Numbered from the stretch's first letter, positions 42,932 to 53,880 are shown. The stretch is 64,000 bases of DNA from Anianabacter salinae (GCF_019061145.1 NZ_JAHQZS010000006.1:124001-188000), one strand, 5' to 3'. The notes: generated by a model from the sequence alone, not told the origin. Numbers and translations: made by a program.

Positions 42932-44464
42932 ATGGATGGATCTGAAGGGGCACGAGGCCCGTTCGAAACGCCCCTGTTCCAGGACCCCGAAGCGCAGGCG
43001 CTGCGCCGGGTTGGGGTCGTGGACGTCGGTTCGAACTCGATTCGGATGGTGGTGTTTGACGGTGCCGCCCGCTCTCCGGCCTACTTCTACAACGAAAAGG
43101 TGATGGCGGGCCTGGGCGCCGGACTGCCCGAAACAGGGCGGCTGAACCCCGAGGGGCGCAAGCGCGCGCTCGCCGCGCTCCGGCGGTTTCAGTTGTTGTC
43201 CGAAGGCATGGGCGTCGCGCCGCTGACCGTCGTGGCGACCGCCGCCGTGCGCGAGGCCGAGGATGGCCCCGATTTCATCGAAGAGGTCGAGCGCGAGACG
43301 GGCCTCAAGCTTTTCGTGATCGACGGCGATGAAGAGGCACGGCTTTCGGCGCAGGGCGTTCTTCTGGGCTGGCCCGAGGCCAGCGGCGTCGTCTGCGACA
43401 TCGGCGGCTCGTCGATGGAACTGGCGCGAATCGATTCGGGCCGGGTGGGCGAGCGCGTCACCTCACCGCTAGGCCCGCTGCGCCTGCAAGGGATCGAGGG
43501 CGGCAGAAAAGGTCGCCGCGCCCATATCCGCAAGATCGTCGATGATCTTGTAACCCGGATCGGTGCCCGGCCCAAACATCTGTATCTGGTCGGCGGCTCT
43601 TGGCGGGCCATTGCGCGGCTCGACATGGAACGGCGCGGCTATCCGCTGCAAGTGCTTCACGAATACGAGATGTCGCGCAAGGACGTCGCCGCGACGATCG
43701 ACTGGATCGAGGACGCCCGGGTCGAGGACCTGCGCGCCGCCACCGGCATCGGCGAAGCGAGGATGGCGCTGGTTCCGCTGGCCTCCGAAGTGCTGGGCGA
43801 GGTCGTCCGGCGGCTCAAGCCCGCGACGATCTTCGTCTCGTCCTACGGCATCCGCGAGGGGCTGCTGTACGAGCAGATGCCCGACGCCCTGCGCGCCCGC
43901 GATCCGCTGATCGAAGCGGCCCGGTTCGCCGAACACAAGGATGCGCGCCAGCCCGGCTTTGGCCGGTCGTTGTTCAAGTTCATCTTTCCGCTGTTCCGGG
44001 CGATGCGCCCCGATCGCAAGCGGATCATCCGCGCCGCCTGCCTGCTGCACGATGTCAGCTGGCGGGCGCACCCCGACTACCGGCACGAGGCGTGTTTCGA
44101 CAACGTCACCCGCGCGAACCTTGGCGGGCTTACCCATGAAGAACGTGTGTTCCTTGGCCTCGCGCTGCTGCACCGCTACAAGAACAGCCGCTCTGAAAGC
44201 CGTCTCTTGCCGATGCTAGGGCTGTTGACGGACGAAGCGATCCGGGATGCCGAGATCCTTGGCAAGGCGATGCGGTTCGGCGCGATGATCTATGCCGACG
44301 CGCCCGAGGAAATGGGCACGCTGGACTGGTTTCCGAAAAAGAAGGTCCTGCGCCTGAACCTGACGCGCAGGGCCGAAGGGCTGTTCGGCGAAGTGGCCGA
44401 GGCGCGCCTGAAATCGCTCGCCTCGGCGCTGAACGCCCAGACCGAGGTGCGCAGGCTGCGCTAA
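42932..44464 (+). CDS. ppx: Exopolyphosphatase (Ppx/GppA family)
   Basis: A 510-residue protein: sugar-kinase-like fold with VVDVGSNSIRMVVFDG (P-loop), VATAAVREAEDGPDF, CDIGGSSMELARI, LVGGSWRAIARLD, then a C-terminal HD-like helical domain (RAACLLHDVSWRAHPDYRHEA). It degrades polyphosphate, or pppGpp, opposing ppk1. GGAAGGG precedes the ATG. Its TAA overlaps the stop of the opposing gene by 4 bases (44461-44464). Confidence 0.94.
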   Translation: MDGSEGARGPFETPLFQDPEAQALRRVGVVDVGSNSIRMVVFDGAARSPAYFYNEKVMAGLGAGLPETGRLNPEGRKRALAALRRFQLLSEGMGVAPLTVVATAAVREAEDGPDFIEEVERETGLKLFVIDGDEEARLSAQGVLLGWPEASGVVCDIGGSSMELARIDSGRVGERVTSPLGPLRLQGIEGGRKGRRAHIRKIVDDLVTRIGARPKHLYLVGGSWRAIARLDMERRGYPLQVLHEYEMSRKDVAATIDWIEDARVEDLRAATGIGEARMALVPLASEVLGEVVRRLKPATIFVSSYGIREGLLYEQMPDALRARDPLIEAARFAEHKDARQPGFGRSLFKFIFPLFRAMRPDRKRIIRAACLLHDVSWRAHPDYRHEACFDNVTRANLGGLTHEERVFLGLALLHRYKNSRSESRLLPMLGLLTDEAIRDAEILGKAMRFGAMIYADAPEEMGTLDWFPKKKVLRLNLTRRAEGLFGEVAEARLKSLASALNAQTEVRRLR

Positions 44465-44772
44465 AGCTCGATCTCTCCGCCGTCTCCGACCTCGGGCTCC
44501 AGCGGCGTCTTGCGGCGAATGATGATGTCGCCGTTCGGCAACATCTCGGGCGGATGATAGGCGTTCAGGTCCTTCACCATGCCTTCAAGCTCGCGCAGCG
44601 CGGGTTCCATCTCGTCCATCAGACCGCGCAGCAACAGCCGCGTGCCTTCGGACAACAGGTCGAGTCCCTCGGACAGTTCCCCATCCGTGTCAGGCGCCGG
44701 ATCGGCCTCTTGGGCAGGGACCGGAAGCGCCGCAAGCGACAGCACGAGAAGGGTCGGAACGATGCGTTTCAT
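44461..44772 (-). CDS. Small exported protein, Rhodobacterales family
   Basis: A 103-residue protein with a signal peptide (MKRIVPTLLVLSLAALPVPAQ) and a helical acidic part with LSEGTRLLLRGLMDEMEPAL and YHPPEMLPNGDIIIRRK. I recall this ending as common in small periplasmic proteins of Rhodobacterales, sometimes mislabelled AAA+ ATPase. Function unknown. The gene overlaps ppx tail-to-tail by 4 bases. Confidence 0.75.
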   Translation of the reverse strand: MKRIVPTLLVLSLAALPVPAQEADPAPDTDGELSEGLDLLSEGTRLLLRGLMDEMEPALRELEGMVKDLNAYHPPEMLPNGDIIIRRKTPLEPEVGDGGEIEL

Positions 44773-44808
44773 GGGACCAATATAGGGCACGCCGACCCGT
44801 CTGATAAG

Positions 44809-45834
44809 TCACAGTTCGATGTCGAGGGTGACCGGGAAATGATCCGACGCGGTCAGAAGGGCCTCGCGCAGCTCCGGCGTGGCCCAGCAGACCGGATCGT
44901 CGAAGGGATGCCAGATGCGCCAGTCTGGCGCGCGCGCCCGCAGGTCCGGCGATACCATGATGTAATCGAGCAGCGCCTGAAGATACCGCTTCTGGTCGCG
45001 CAGGTAGAACCGCGCCGTCGTCGGCTGGGCGCCGATCCGCTGCGCCAGCGCCTGCCGTGCGTGCGGATCATACAGCGGCGCCCCGTCTCCGTCGCCCAGC
45101 ACGATCTCGACGCCGGATCGGCCGAACAGGCGCTCGTATTCGTCAAGTCCGGGGCCATCGTTGAAGTCGCCCAGAACGATCAGCGGCTCGCCCGCGCTGA
45201 GGTGAGTCTCGACCCGCTGGCGCAGCCAGATGCACTGTGCCAGTTGCTTGCGCCGGTTGGCGATCGAGATCGCCATCACGTCCTGCGGGGTCACCGCGCC
45301 GTGCGGCGCCTTGGATTTCGCGTGCACGCCGATCATGCGGAACGCCGTGCCCGAGGCAGCGGTGCAGGCCAGTTCCAGCGGCGGCTTGGAGAACACCACC
45401 GCCTCGGTGCTGGCGTCGATATCAAGGTCGATGCGAAACGCCCCGTCGAATCGCGGCGCATCGGTCGATCCATGCTTTCCGGTCGGCGCACCCTTGGGAT
45501 CATGCACCGGCGTCAGCGCATCCGGGTCATAGAGCAGCGCGATTTCCTGCTGGGTGTCGTTGGCAAAACCGGTGATCGCGCGGCGGCAGCGCAACTCGAA
45601 CCGGGCGGCAAAGCGTTCGAGGGCGCGCACGGTGCTGCGGCGACCGCTGGTGTCCGGCGCCTCGATCACCATCACCGCGTCGGCGTCCATCGCAGTGAAC
45701 ACGATGCCCAGAGCCGTCAGTTGATCCGCGCGCGTGACGTCGTAGCGCGCCGACCAGCCGCCATCTTCCAGAAGCTGATCGTCGCGGTCGAACAGTTCCG
45801 AGAACCATTCGACGTTGTAGGTGGCGATCCGCAT
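44809..45834 (-). CDS. Endonuclease/exonuclease/phosphatase-family protein
   Basis: A 341-residue protein with MRIATYNVEWFSELFD (metal/catalytic N at the start), VIGVHAKSK-like HAKSKAPHG, LIVLGDFNDGPG (catalytic D, N) and TASDHFPVTLDIEL (catalytic DH) at the end. This is the EEP fold of DNase I/exonuclease III/inositol phosphatases. No signal peptide is seen, so it is probably cytoplasmic. The start overlaps the stop of the TerB-DnaJ gene by 1 base (TGATG). Confidence 0.88.
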   Translation of the reverse strand: MRIATYNVEWFSELFDRDDQLLEDGGWSARYDVTRADQLTALGIVFTAMDADAVMVIEAPDTSGRRSTVRALERFAARFELRCRRAITGFANDTQQEIALLYDPDALTPVHDPKGAPTGKHGSTDAPRFDGAFRIDLDIDASTEAVVFSKPPLELACTAASGTAFRMIGVHAKSKAPHGAVTPQDVMAISIANRRKQLAQCIWLRQRVETHLSAGEPLIVLGDFNDGPGLDEYERLFGRSGVEIVLGDGDGAPLYDPHARQALAQRIGAQPTTARFYLRDQKRYLQALLDYIMVSPDLRARAPDWRIWHPFDDPVCWATPELREALLTASDHFPVTLDIEL

Positions 45835-46517
45835 CAGGGTGCCCGGCCGGCCGAGATCTCTTCCCAGGCGCTGTTGATCTGGACCAGCCGTTTCTCGGCC
45901 ATCTTGATCGCCTCTTCGGGCAGCCCCCGCGCCATCAAGCCGTCAGGATGGGTTTCGCGCACCTCGCGGCGCCAGACTGCGCGGATGTCGTCCATCGGCA
46001 TGTCGGGTGTCACGCCAAGCACCTCGTAGGGGTCGGGCGCGCAATCCTGCACAAAGCGGGCGCGCAGGCGGCGAAAGACGCGGTCCTCCAGCCCGAAAAT
46101 GCGCGCGACCTCTTCCAGAAAGGCGTTTTCGCTGGCGTGATACTCGCCGTCGGCCAGCGCGATGTGGAACAGCCCCTCCATCAGGTCGCACAGCAGCTCC
46201 GGATGATCGCCGAACAGATCGCGGATGCGGCGGGCATAGACGTCGAACCCCGCCACATCGGTGCGGGCAAGGTTGAACACCCGCGCCGCCTGCGCCTCGT
46301 CGCGTGCCGAGATATGGAACACCTCGCGGAACGCGGCGACTTCGTTGCGGGTCACGAGGCCATCGGCCTTGGCCATCTTCGCCCCAAGCCCGATCACCGC
46401 GATGGTAAAGGCGACAGAACGGTCGGGGGACGCGGGCCGACGCTCGAACAGCGCGGACAGGCCCTCGCCCTTGGCAAGGGCCGAAATGGCGTCGGCGATG
46501 CGGGTCCAGATCGACAT
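45834..46517 (-). CDS. TerB-like domain fused to a J-domain (DjlA-like)
   Basis: A 227-residue protein: TerB-like helical bundle (about 40-155; AVIGLGAKMAKADGLVTRNEVAAF, ALADGEYHASENAFLEEVARIFGL) and a C-terminal J-domain (about 163-225; PYEVLGVTPDMPMDDIRAVWRR, with the HPD in ETHPDGLMARG). DjlA-type proteins use the J-domain to recruit DnaK, and TerB domains bind metals in tellurite-resistance systems. No N-terminal membrane helix of E. coli DjlA is present. Transcribed with the EEP gene. Confidence 0.9.
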   Translation of the reverse strand: MSIWTRIADAISALAKGEGLSALFERRPASPDRSVAFTIAVIGLGAKMAKADGLVTRNEVAAFREVFHISARDEAQAARVFNLARTDVAGFDVYARRIRDLFGDHPELLCDLMEGLFHIALADGEYHASENAFLEEVARIFGLEDRVFRRLRARFVQDCAPDPYEVLGVTPDMPMDDIRAVWRREVRETHPDGLMARGLPEEAIKMAEKRLVQINSAWEEISAGRAP

Positions 46518-46526
46518 GGCGACCTG

Positions 46527-47039
46527 TTAGCGCGTCTCGCCCGCGATGTCAGCGACGAGTCGCTTCTGCATGAGGTGAAGATCGAGCCATTGCCCGAATT
46601 TCCAGCCGACTTCGGGCAATGTGGCAACATCCTTGAACCCGACCGCGGCGTGAAAGGCACGGCCTGACGGGTTGCCGGAACTGACGCCTGCGAAGATCGA
46701 ATGCCCTCCGGCCGCGGCCGCGTGGCGCTCGACCGCATCCATCAGGGCACGCCCCACTCCGCGCCCCCGCCCCTGCGGCCCGATCAGGATCGAATGCTCG
46801 AAGGTGTGGGCATAGCCGATCCCTGCGCGGAACTGGCCGTAGGTGGCGAAGCCGACGATGGCGCCATCGGCTTCCGCCACAAAGAACCCGTGCCCCAGAT
46901 CTGCCTTCACCGACAACAGTGACACGATCTCCTCTTCGGACTTCTCGGCAGAGTTGAAGGTGACAAGGCTGTCGCGGATGAACGGGTTCCAGATCGAGGC
47001 GATCGAACCTGCGTCTCCGGCGCGGGCGGCGCGGATCAT
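46527..47039 (-). CDS. GNAT-family acetyltransferase (phosphinothricin-acetyltransferase type)
   Basis: A 170-residue protein: MIRAARAGDAGSIASIWNPFIRDSLVTFN at the N-terminus and IGPQGRGRGVGRALMDAVERHA, SIFAGVSSGNPSGRAFHAAVGF later. This arrangement matches PAT/methionine-sulfoximine acetyltransferases, which acetylate toxic glutamate analogues. The ATG overlaps the stop of the upstream VOC gene (ATGA, 47036-47039), which fixes the start. Confidence 0.88.
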   Translation of the reverse strand: MIRAARAGDAGSIASIWNPFIRDSLVTFNSAEKSEEEIVSLLSVKADLGHGFFVAEADGAIVGFATYGQFRAGIGYAHTFEHSILIGPQGRGRGVGRALMDAVERHAAAAGGHSIFAGVSSGNPSGRAFHAAVGFKDVATLPEVGWKFGQWLDLHLMQKRLVADIAGETR

Positions 47040-47650
47040 CCCGTGATCTCGCGCCTGCCGTGGGGCGTGCCGATCTCGGCCCGGAAGGCGCGCGGACCTT
47101 GTGACACGGTGACCGCCACCGGCAGACCAAGCGGCGCCAGGGCTGCGCGCAGAGCTTCGGCTTCGGGGTGGATGACCTCCAGCGCGCGCAGACGGCAACC
47201 GCTGTCTTCCAGCCGGTCCGTCGGATGCGGCCCCTGCCATTCGATCAACGCCGGAAAGGCCGCATCGAACGGCAGCCGCCCGTCCTGCGGCACCGCCATA
47301 AGCCAGCGCAGATCGCCGCGCGTCACCGCCAGCGGTGCCCCCGCATCGACGTCGAGAGCGTCAAGCGACGCGACAAGATCATCGGTGCGCACGATCCAGT
47401 TGGTCAGCCTTGGCGTGCCGGTAAAGCGATCAAGGTCGAACCAGCGCGGATGATCCGGTCCCGGCGCGTCCGGGTCGATGGCGATGATCTCGAGATAGGT
47501 CGGCCCCATCCCCAGAAGACGGTTGTGCGTGCCCATGACCGGATGGCGCCCGCCGGGTCCAAGCGCCACGCCAAGCGCGTCCTCGACCTGCGACACGCCT
47601 TCGGCCAGCGTCGTGGCCGAGATGGCGATGTGATCGAGTTCGGCCTGCAT
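47036..47650 (-). CDS. VOC/glyoxalase-like domain protein
   Basis: A 204-residue protein with a glyoxalase-like domain: MQAELDHIAISATTLAEGVSQVEDALGV, GGRHPVMGTHNRLLGMG, TYLEIIAIDPDAP, then a second, weaker half (LIEWQGPHPTDRLEDSGCRL). Conserved H, E pairs could bind a metal. Substrate unknown. It is coupled to the acetyltransferase gene. Confidence 0.8.
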   Translation of the reverse strand: MQAELDHIAISATTLAEGVSQVEDALGVALGPGGRHPVMGTHNRLLGMGPTYLEIIAIDPDAPGPDHPRWFDLDRFTGTPRLTNWIVRTDDLVASLDALDVDAGAPLAVTRGDLRWLMAVPQDGRLPFDAAFPALIEWQGPHPTDRLEDSGCRLRALEVIHPEAEALRAALAPLGLPVAVTVSQGPRAFRAEIGTPHGRREITG

Positions 47651-47726
47651 GACCCCTGCGTCTCCCCCGTGCTCCGTCTATGACTGTTGCATCACCCCGC
47701 AGGCGAACGCCAGCCCGGCTTGATGG

Positions 47727-49868
<2,142 letters not shown>

Positions 49869-49978
49869 CTCGGTCTCCTTGTGCGATCGGGCCGGTCGCG
49901 CCATTGTGCAGGCGCAGACACTTTGTCCCTGTCGTATTGCGCGAAACACCGCCTATATGCTTGTCGGCAGGAGGCAGC

Positions 49979-50440
49979 ATGAAATCGTTTCTTATTCTTG
50001 GCTTCACGGTGTTCTTTGCCACCGTGGCGGCCGCGCAGGGCGCAGAAGTGGCAGAAGATCCCGACGCGTGGAACATCGGCCCGTTCGAGGCTGGCGAGAT
50101 CGACCTTGATGATTTCAAGTGGATCGCCCGCCCGGTGGTCGTATTCGCCGACACGCCCGCAGACCCGCGGTTCCGCGAGCAGTTGCAGTATCTGGCCGAA
50201 CGCCCCGAGGCGTTGGTCGACCGCGATGTCGTCATCCTGACCGACACCGATCCAGAGGCCCAATCGGCGCTGCGCACACGGCTGCGCCCGCGCGGGTTCT
50301 CGCTCGTGGTGCTGGCCAAGGACGGCACGGTCAACCTGCGCAAGCCGTTTCCGTGGAATGTCCGCGAACTGAGCCGCGCCATCGACAAGATGCCCCTGCG
50401 CCAGGAAGAGATGCGCGACGCAAACCGTCCGGGGGGGTAA
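49979..50440 (+). CDS. DUF4174 exported protein
   Basis: A 153-residue protein with a signal peptide (MKSFLILGFTVFFATVAAAQG) and a thioredoxin-like DUF4174 domain without the CxxC pair: IARPVVVFADTPADPRFREQLQYL, DRDVVILTDTDPEAQSALRTRLRPRGFSLVVLAKDG, then LRKPFPWNVRELSRAIDKMPLRQEEMR. Exported; function unknown. AGGAGG precedes the ATG. Divergent from the mutase gene. Confidence 0.85.
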   Translation: MKSFLILGFTVFFATVAAAQGAEVAEDPDAWNIGPFEAGEIDLDDFKWIARPVVVFADTPADPRFREQLQYLAERPEALVDRDVVILTDTDPEAQSALRTRLRPRGFSLVVLAKDGTVNLRKPFPWNVRELSRAIDKMPLRQEEMRDANRPGG

Positions 50441-50446
50441 CGCCGA

Positions 50447-50475
50447 TTGAAGCCTTGCATGCAAAACGCTATATG
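50447..50475 (+). promoter_or_regulatory. Predicted sigma-70-type promoter of the 20-codon ORF
   Basis: TTGAAG (50447-50452) and TATATG (50470-50475) at exactly 17 bases. It begins 7 bases after the DUF4174 stop and would give a 5' UTR of about 20 bases to the ORF at 50503. Confidence 0.55.
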
Positions 50476-50502
50476 AATGACTGAGTTCAGGAGGTTTGAA
50501 CG

Positions 50503-50565
50503 ATGGCCAACGAGTCCCCGCGTCAGCCGATCAACGGTCGCAACGGCCCGCGTCCCGGATATTGA
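50503..50565 (+). CDS. 20-residue small ORF of unknown function
   Basis: ATG preceded by CAGGAGG at good spacing opens 20 codons: MANESPRQPINGRNGPRPGY, then TGA. It is rich in Pro, Gly, Asn and Arg, with no helix potential. A promoter with consensus spacing lies just upstream, so this is an independent transcript. It ends 11 bases from the stop of an opposing gene, without a clear terminator. It could be a functional small protein or a leader peptide with nothing left to lead. Confidence 0.5.
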   Translation: MANESPRQPINGRNGPRPGY

Positions 50566-50576
50566 CCGCCTAGACA

Positions 50577-51191
50577 TCATGTCCCGCGCTTTCGCTTGTC
50601 GTGGGCATCAATTCGCTTCAACGCATCGTTTCCGAATTCAATCAGGTTGATCTTGATGCCGATGTAGTCACGATAGAGCGCCGCACGGCGTTCTCGCGTC
50701 ATCGAAGAGTACCCTTCTCCCCGCATGTCATTTATCATCGCGTCCATCGCGGACACTTGGCTGTAGTATTTCACAACCGGGTCTATGCTGGCCCTTGGCA
50801 AGATATGAAGATCCGACACAACGGCCTTAAAAATGGTGTCGTTCTTCTCATGAGGGATGAACGGGACAAAGCCCTCATCAAGTTCCATGGAAGCTAGCAC
50901 AGTCTCTGCATGCTCACGTAGGTCATCGGGCGATCCCAGGTTGTCCAGATTGTGCATGATTTCGGCATAGAGGGCGCGATGATAGTCACGCAATCTTTCG
51001 GAACGGCCAATCTGTTGGCTGATCTCTCGCAAGAGGAAGCCGGCAAACCAGCCTCCCGCCACTACTAGTCCTGCCAGTCCTGCCTGTTGCACCGGGATTT
51101 GCGTCCAGTCAAATGGTCCGAACAGAACGGCCATCACCATCATGGCAGCGATCACGCATCCGACCAGCCATAAGAGCCCGTAGCGCGTCAT
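50577..51191 (-). CDS. Membrane protein of unknown function, low-GC gene
   Basis: A 204-residue protein with two N-terminal helices (LLWLVGCVIAAMMVMAVLFG; GLAGLVVAGGWFAGFLL) and a long cytoplasmic helical part (REISQQIGRSERLRDYHRALYAE, HILPRASIDPVVKYYSQVSAMDAMI). I do not recognise it. Its codons are visibly less GC-rich than in pccA and mutB-type neighbours, which suggests transfer into the propionate region. The ATG at 51191 lies 4 bases after the pccA stop, so it could ride on the pccA transcript. Confidence 0.72.
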   Translation of the reverse strand: MTRYGLLWLVGCVIAAMMVMAVLFGPFDWTQIPVQQAGLAGLVVAGGWFAGFLLREISQQIGRSERLRDYHRALYAEIMHNLDNLGSPDDLREHAETVLASMELDEGFVPFIPHEKNDTIFKAVVSDLHILPRASIDPVVKYYSQVSAMDAMINDMRGEGYSSMTRERRAALYRDYIGIKINLIEFGNDALKRIDAHDKRKRGT

Positions 51192-51195
51192 TTCC

Positions 51196-53256
51196 TCACT
51201 CGAACTCCATGATGACCTCGTCCACGGCAAGGCTGTCGCCCGCCGCGGCGTTCACCTTCGACACCACGCACTTGCGTTCGGCGCGAAGGATGTTCTCCAT
51301 CTTCATCGCCTCGACGGTGCAAAGTGGTTGTCCCTCCTGCACCTCGTCGCCGACCTCGACGTTGATCTTCACCACCAGACCCGGCATCGGGCACAGCAGC
51401 ATCCTTGACGTGTCGGGCGCCACTTTCTCGGGCATCAGGCGGGCAAGCTCGGCCTGGCGCGGGGTGCGGACATGCACCTTGAGGTCAGCGCCGCGCGTGC
51501 GCAGGCGGAACCCGCCGGAAATCTTGCCGACCTTCAGCACCAGCGGCGCACCACCAACGTCCAGCACCGCAAGCTGATCGCCGGGGGTCCAGGCCGCTTC
51601 GACCCGCAGCGGCGCGCCATCCTCGAAATGCACGGTTGATCCGCCCTGATCGGCCTCGACCCGGACGACAAAATCGGCCCCTTGCAAGGTCACGACCCAG
51701 TCGTCGCCCACATGCCGTTCGTGGTTGTCCATCCGGCCCGAGATACGGGTGCGCCGGATCTCGGCCACCCGGTTCATCGCGGCGGCGGCGGCGGCGATGC
51801 GGCGCAGCGCGTCGCCCGGCAGCGCCACGCCGTTGAACCCGTCCGGATATTCCTCGGCGATGAAGGCGGTGGTGATATCCCCCGACACGAATTTCGGGTG
51901 ATCCATCACGGCGGACAGGAACGGCAGGTTGTGGCCGATGCCTTCCACCTCGAACCGGTCAAGCGCCAGCCGCATCCCTTCGATGGCCGCGCCCCGGTCA
52001 GCGCCCCAGGTGCACAGTTTGGCGATCATCGGGTCGTAATACATGCTGATCTCGCCGCCCTCGTAGACGCCGGTATCGTTGCGGGTGGCGCTGTCGCCTG
52101 ACGGCGCGTCCTGCCCGGAGGGTTGCGGCAACCATTTGCCAGCGGTCTGCATCGGCCCAGCCGCAACCTCGGCAGGCGGGCGGTAGCGCGTCAGCCGTCC
52201 GATCGACGGCAGGAAGCCGCGATACGGGTCTTCGGCATAGAGCCGCGATTCCATTGCCCATCCCGTCAGCGTGACATCATCCTGCGTCATGGGCAGCGTT
52301 TCGCCACTGGCGACGCGGATCATCTGTTCGACCAGATCGACGCCGGTGATCAGTTCCGTCACCGGGTGTTCGACCTGAAGCCGGGTGTTCATTTCGAGGA
52401 AGTAGAAGTTGCGGTCACCGTCGACGATGAACTCGACCGTTCCGGCGCTGGAATAGCCGACTGCCTTGGCCAGCGCGACCGACTGCTCGCCCATCGCGCG
52501 GCGGGTTTCGGCATCGAGGAACGGCGACGGCGCCTCTTCGATGACCTTCTGGTTCCGGCGCTGGATCGAGCATTCCCGCTCGCCCAGATAGATGCAGTTG
52601 CCGTGGTTGTCGGCCAGCACCTGGATTTCGATATGGCGCGGCTGGGTGACGAATTTCTCGATGAAGATGCGGTCGTCGCCAAAGCTGTTGGCCGCCTCGT
52701 TCTTGGACGACTGGAACCCTTCGCGCGCCTCGTCGTCGTCCCAAGCGATGCGCATGCCCTTGCCGCCGCCACCCGCAGACGCCTTAATCATCACAGGATA
52801 GCCGATCTCGGTGGCGATCTTGACCGCCTCGTCGGCGTCCGCGATCAGGCCCATGTGGCCGGGCACGGTGGACACGCCCGCCTCCTGCGCCAGCTTTTTC
52901 GAGGTGATCTTGTCGCCCATCGCCTCGATCGCCCCGACCGGCGGGCCGATGAAGGCAACGCCTGCGGCCTCCAGCGCCTGCGCGAATTTCGGGTTCTCGG
53001 ACAGGAAACCGTAGCCCGGGTGCACCGCCTCGGCGCCGGTGTCGCGGATCGCCTGCATCACCTTGTCGATGACGATATAGGACTGGTTTGCGGGCGCGGG
53101 ACCGATGTGCACCGCCTCGTCCGCCATGGCGACGTGCAGCGCGTTTCGGTCCGCGTCGGAATAGATCGCGACAGTGGCGATCCCCATCTTCTTGGCCGTC
53201 TTGATGACGCGGCAGGCGATTTCGCCCCGGTTGGCGATCAGGATCTTCTTGAACAC
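51196..53256 (-). CDS. pccA: Propionyl-CoA carboxylase alpha subunit (biotin carboxylase and carrier)
   Basis: A 686-residue protein: biotin carboxylase domain (KKILIANRGEIACRVIKTAKKMG; ATP-grasp loop ASAGGGGKGMRI; FLEMNTRLQVEHPVTE), a middle BT domain, and a C-terminal biotinyl domain with VEAMKMEN. With PccB it carboxylates propionyl-CoA to methylmalonyl-CoA. The start is a GTG at 53256 preceded by GGAAGGGA. It is separated from pccB by several small envelope genes. Confidence 0.96.
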   Translation of the reverse strand: MFKKILIANRGEIACRVIKTAKKMGIATVAIYSDADRNALHVAMADEAVHIGPAPANQSYIVIDKVMQAIRDTGAEAVHPGYGFLSENPKFAQALEAAGVAFIGPPVGAIEAMGDKITSKKLAQEAGVSTVPGHMGLIADADEAVKIATEIGYPVMIKASAGGGGKGMRIAWDDDEAREGFQSSKNEAANSFGDDRIFIEKFVTQPRHIEIQVLADNHGNCIYLGERECSIQRRNQKVIEEAPSPFLDAETRRAMGEQSVALAKAVGYSSAGTVEFIVDGDRNFYFLEMNTRLQVEHPVTELITGVDLVEQMIRVASGETLPMTQDDVTLTGWAMESRLYAEDPYRGFLPSIGRLTRYRPPAEVAAGPMQTAGKWLPQPSGQDAPSGDSATRNDTGVYEGGEISMYYDPMIAKLCTWGADRGAAIEGMRLALDRFEVEGIGHNLPFLSAVMDHPKFVSGDITTAFIAEEYPDGFNGVALPGDALRRIAAAAAAMNRVAEIRRTRISGRMDNHERHVGDDWVVTLQGADFVVRVEADQGGSTVHFEDGAPLRVEAAWTPGDQLAVLDVGGAPLVLKVGKISGGFRLRTRGADLKVHVRTPRQAELARLMPEKVAPDTSRMLLCPMPGLVVKINVEVGDEVQEGQPLCTVEAMKMENILRAERKCVVSKVNAAAGDSLAVDEVIMEFE

Positions 53257-53322
53257 GTCAGGTCCCTTCCGTCAGGCGGGATGCGCGCGGGGCGCCCCCG
53301 GTTGTCTTGTCGTTCAAACACG

Positions 53323-53355
53323 AAAAACCCGTCCGGGCGGGGGCCCGGACGGGTT
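53323..53355 (-). terminator. Rho-independent terminator of the glycine-zipper lipoprotein gene
   Basis: A perfect 13-bp stem (53326-53338 with 53343-53355) with a 4-base loop, followed on the minus strand by five T. It is 39 bases beyond the lipoprotein stop. Confidence 0.92.
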
Positions 53356-53393
53356 GGATTGCGCGTGCCGCAAAAAGCGGCTGCGTCAGACGA

Positions 53394-53603
53394 TCAGTTG
53401 CAGCGCGAGGGGTAGGTTTGGCAGTACGCCACGTTGCCTGCTGCGCCGACGGCTGCGCCGGTGAGCGCGTTGCCGCCCGTGACCGCAGCGACGCCTGCGC
53501 CGGCACCCGCGCCAAGAAGGCCTTGCTGGCCAAGGTTCTCACCGCAGGCCGAAAGAGTGAAAGCGGCACCAAGCGCCGCGACAAGTGCGAATGTCTTAGC
53601 CAT
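53394..53603 (-). CDS. Glycine-zipper lipoprotein
   Basis: A 69-residue protein: lipoprotein signal MAKTFALVAALGAAFTLSAC (Cys20), then a glycine-zipper region (LLGAGAGAGVAAVTGG, ALTGAAVGAAGNVAY) and a Cys-containing end (CQTYPSRCN). Such small outer-membrane lipoproteins are common but poorly understood. ATG 53603 with GGGAAG upstream; the longer open frame to 53801 is spurious. Own terminator. Confidence 0.85.
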   Translation of the reverse strand: MAKTFALVAALGAAFTLSACGENLGQQGLLGAGAGAGVAAVTGGNALTGAAVGAAGNVAYCQTYPSRCN

Positions 53604-53687
53604 ATCTGGTCTTCCCTGTATGTCTCTGTGGGCGCTAAACGCCGCGTGTGCGTTCCCGGTTCCATTCTGTCCTGAAACAGAAAATTC

Positions 53688-53712
53688 GGTCTGGCCCCAA
53701 GGGAGCCAGACC
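53688..53712 (-). terminator. Possible terminator hairpin upstream of the glycine-zipper lipoprotein
   Basis: GGTCTGGC (53688-53695) pairs perfectly with GCCAGACC (53705-53712) around a 9-base loop, and on the minus strand GAATTTTCTG follows. It would end transcripts from the gene at 53881-54240, or attenuate the lipoprotein message. The remaining part of this 277-base gap shows nothing else. Confidence 0.5.
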
Positions 53713-53880
53713 AGTCTGAAGGGGATTGGGAACTTGTTCTGCATTGTTCGGCAGGGGGATTGCTGTTGGGGTCTGCCTGCGTAGAAGCATTGCCGCAACA
53801 TGCCGTTTCCGAAAGCATCACAATCGCGTGCCCCGCGCCATGCGCCGGAATTTGCCGAAATCGGGATGCGACGCGCGGGA

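Noticed and set aside
49869-49978. Possible cobalamin riboswitch before methylmalonyl-CoA mutase
   Set aside because: The gap is only 110 bases and is shared with a divergent gene; no B12-box-like sequence was found.
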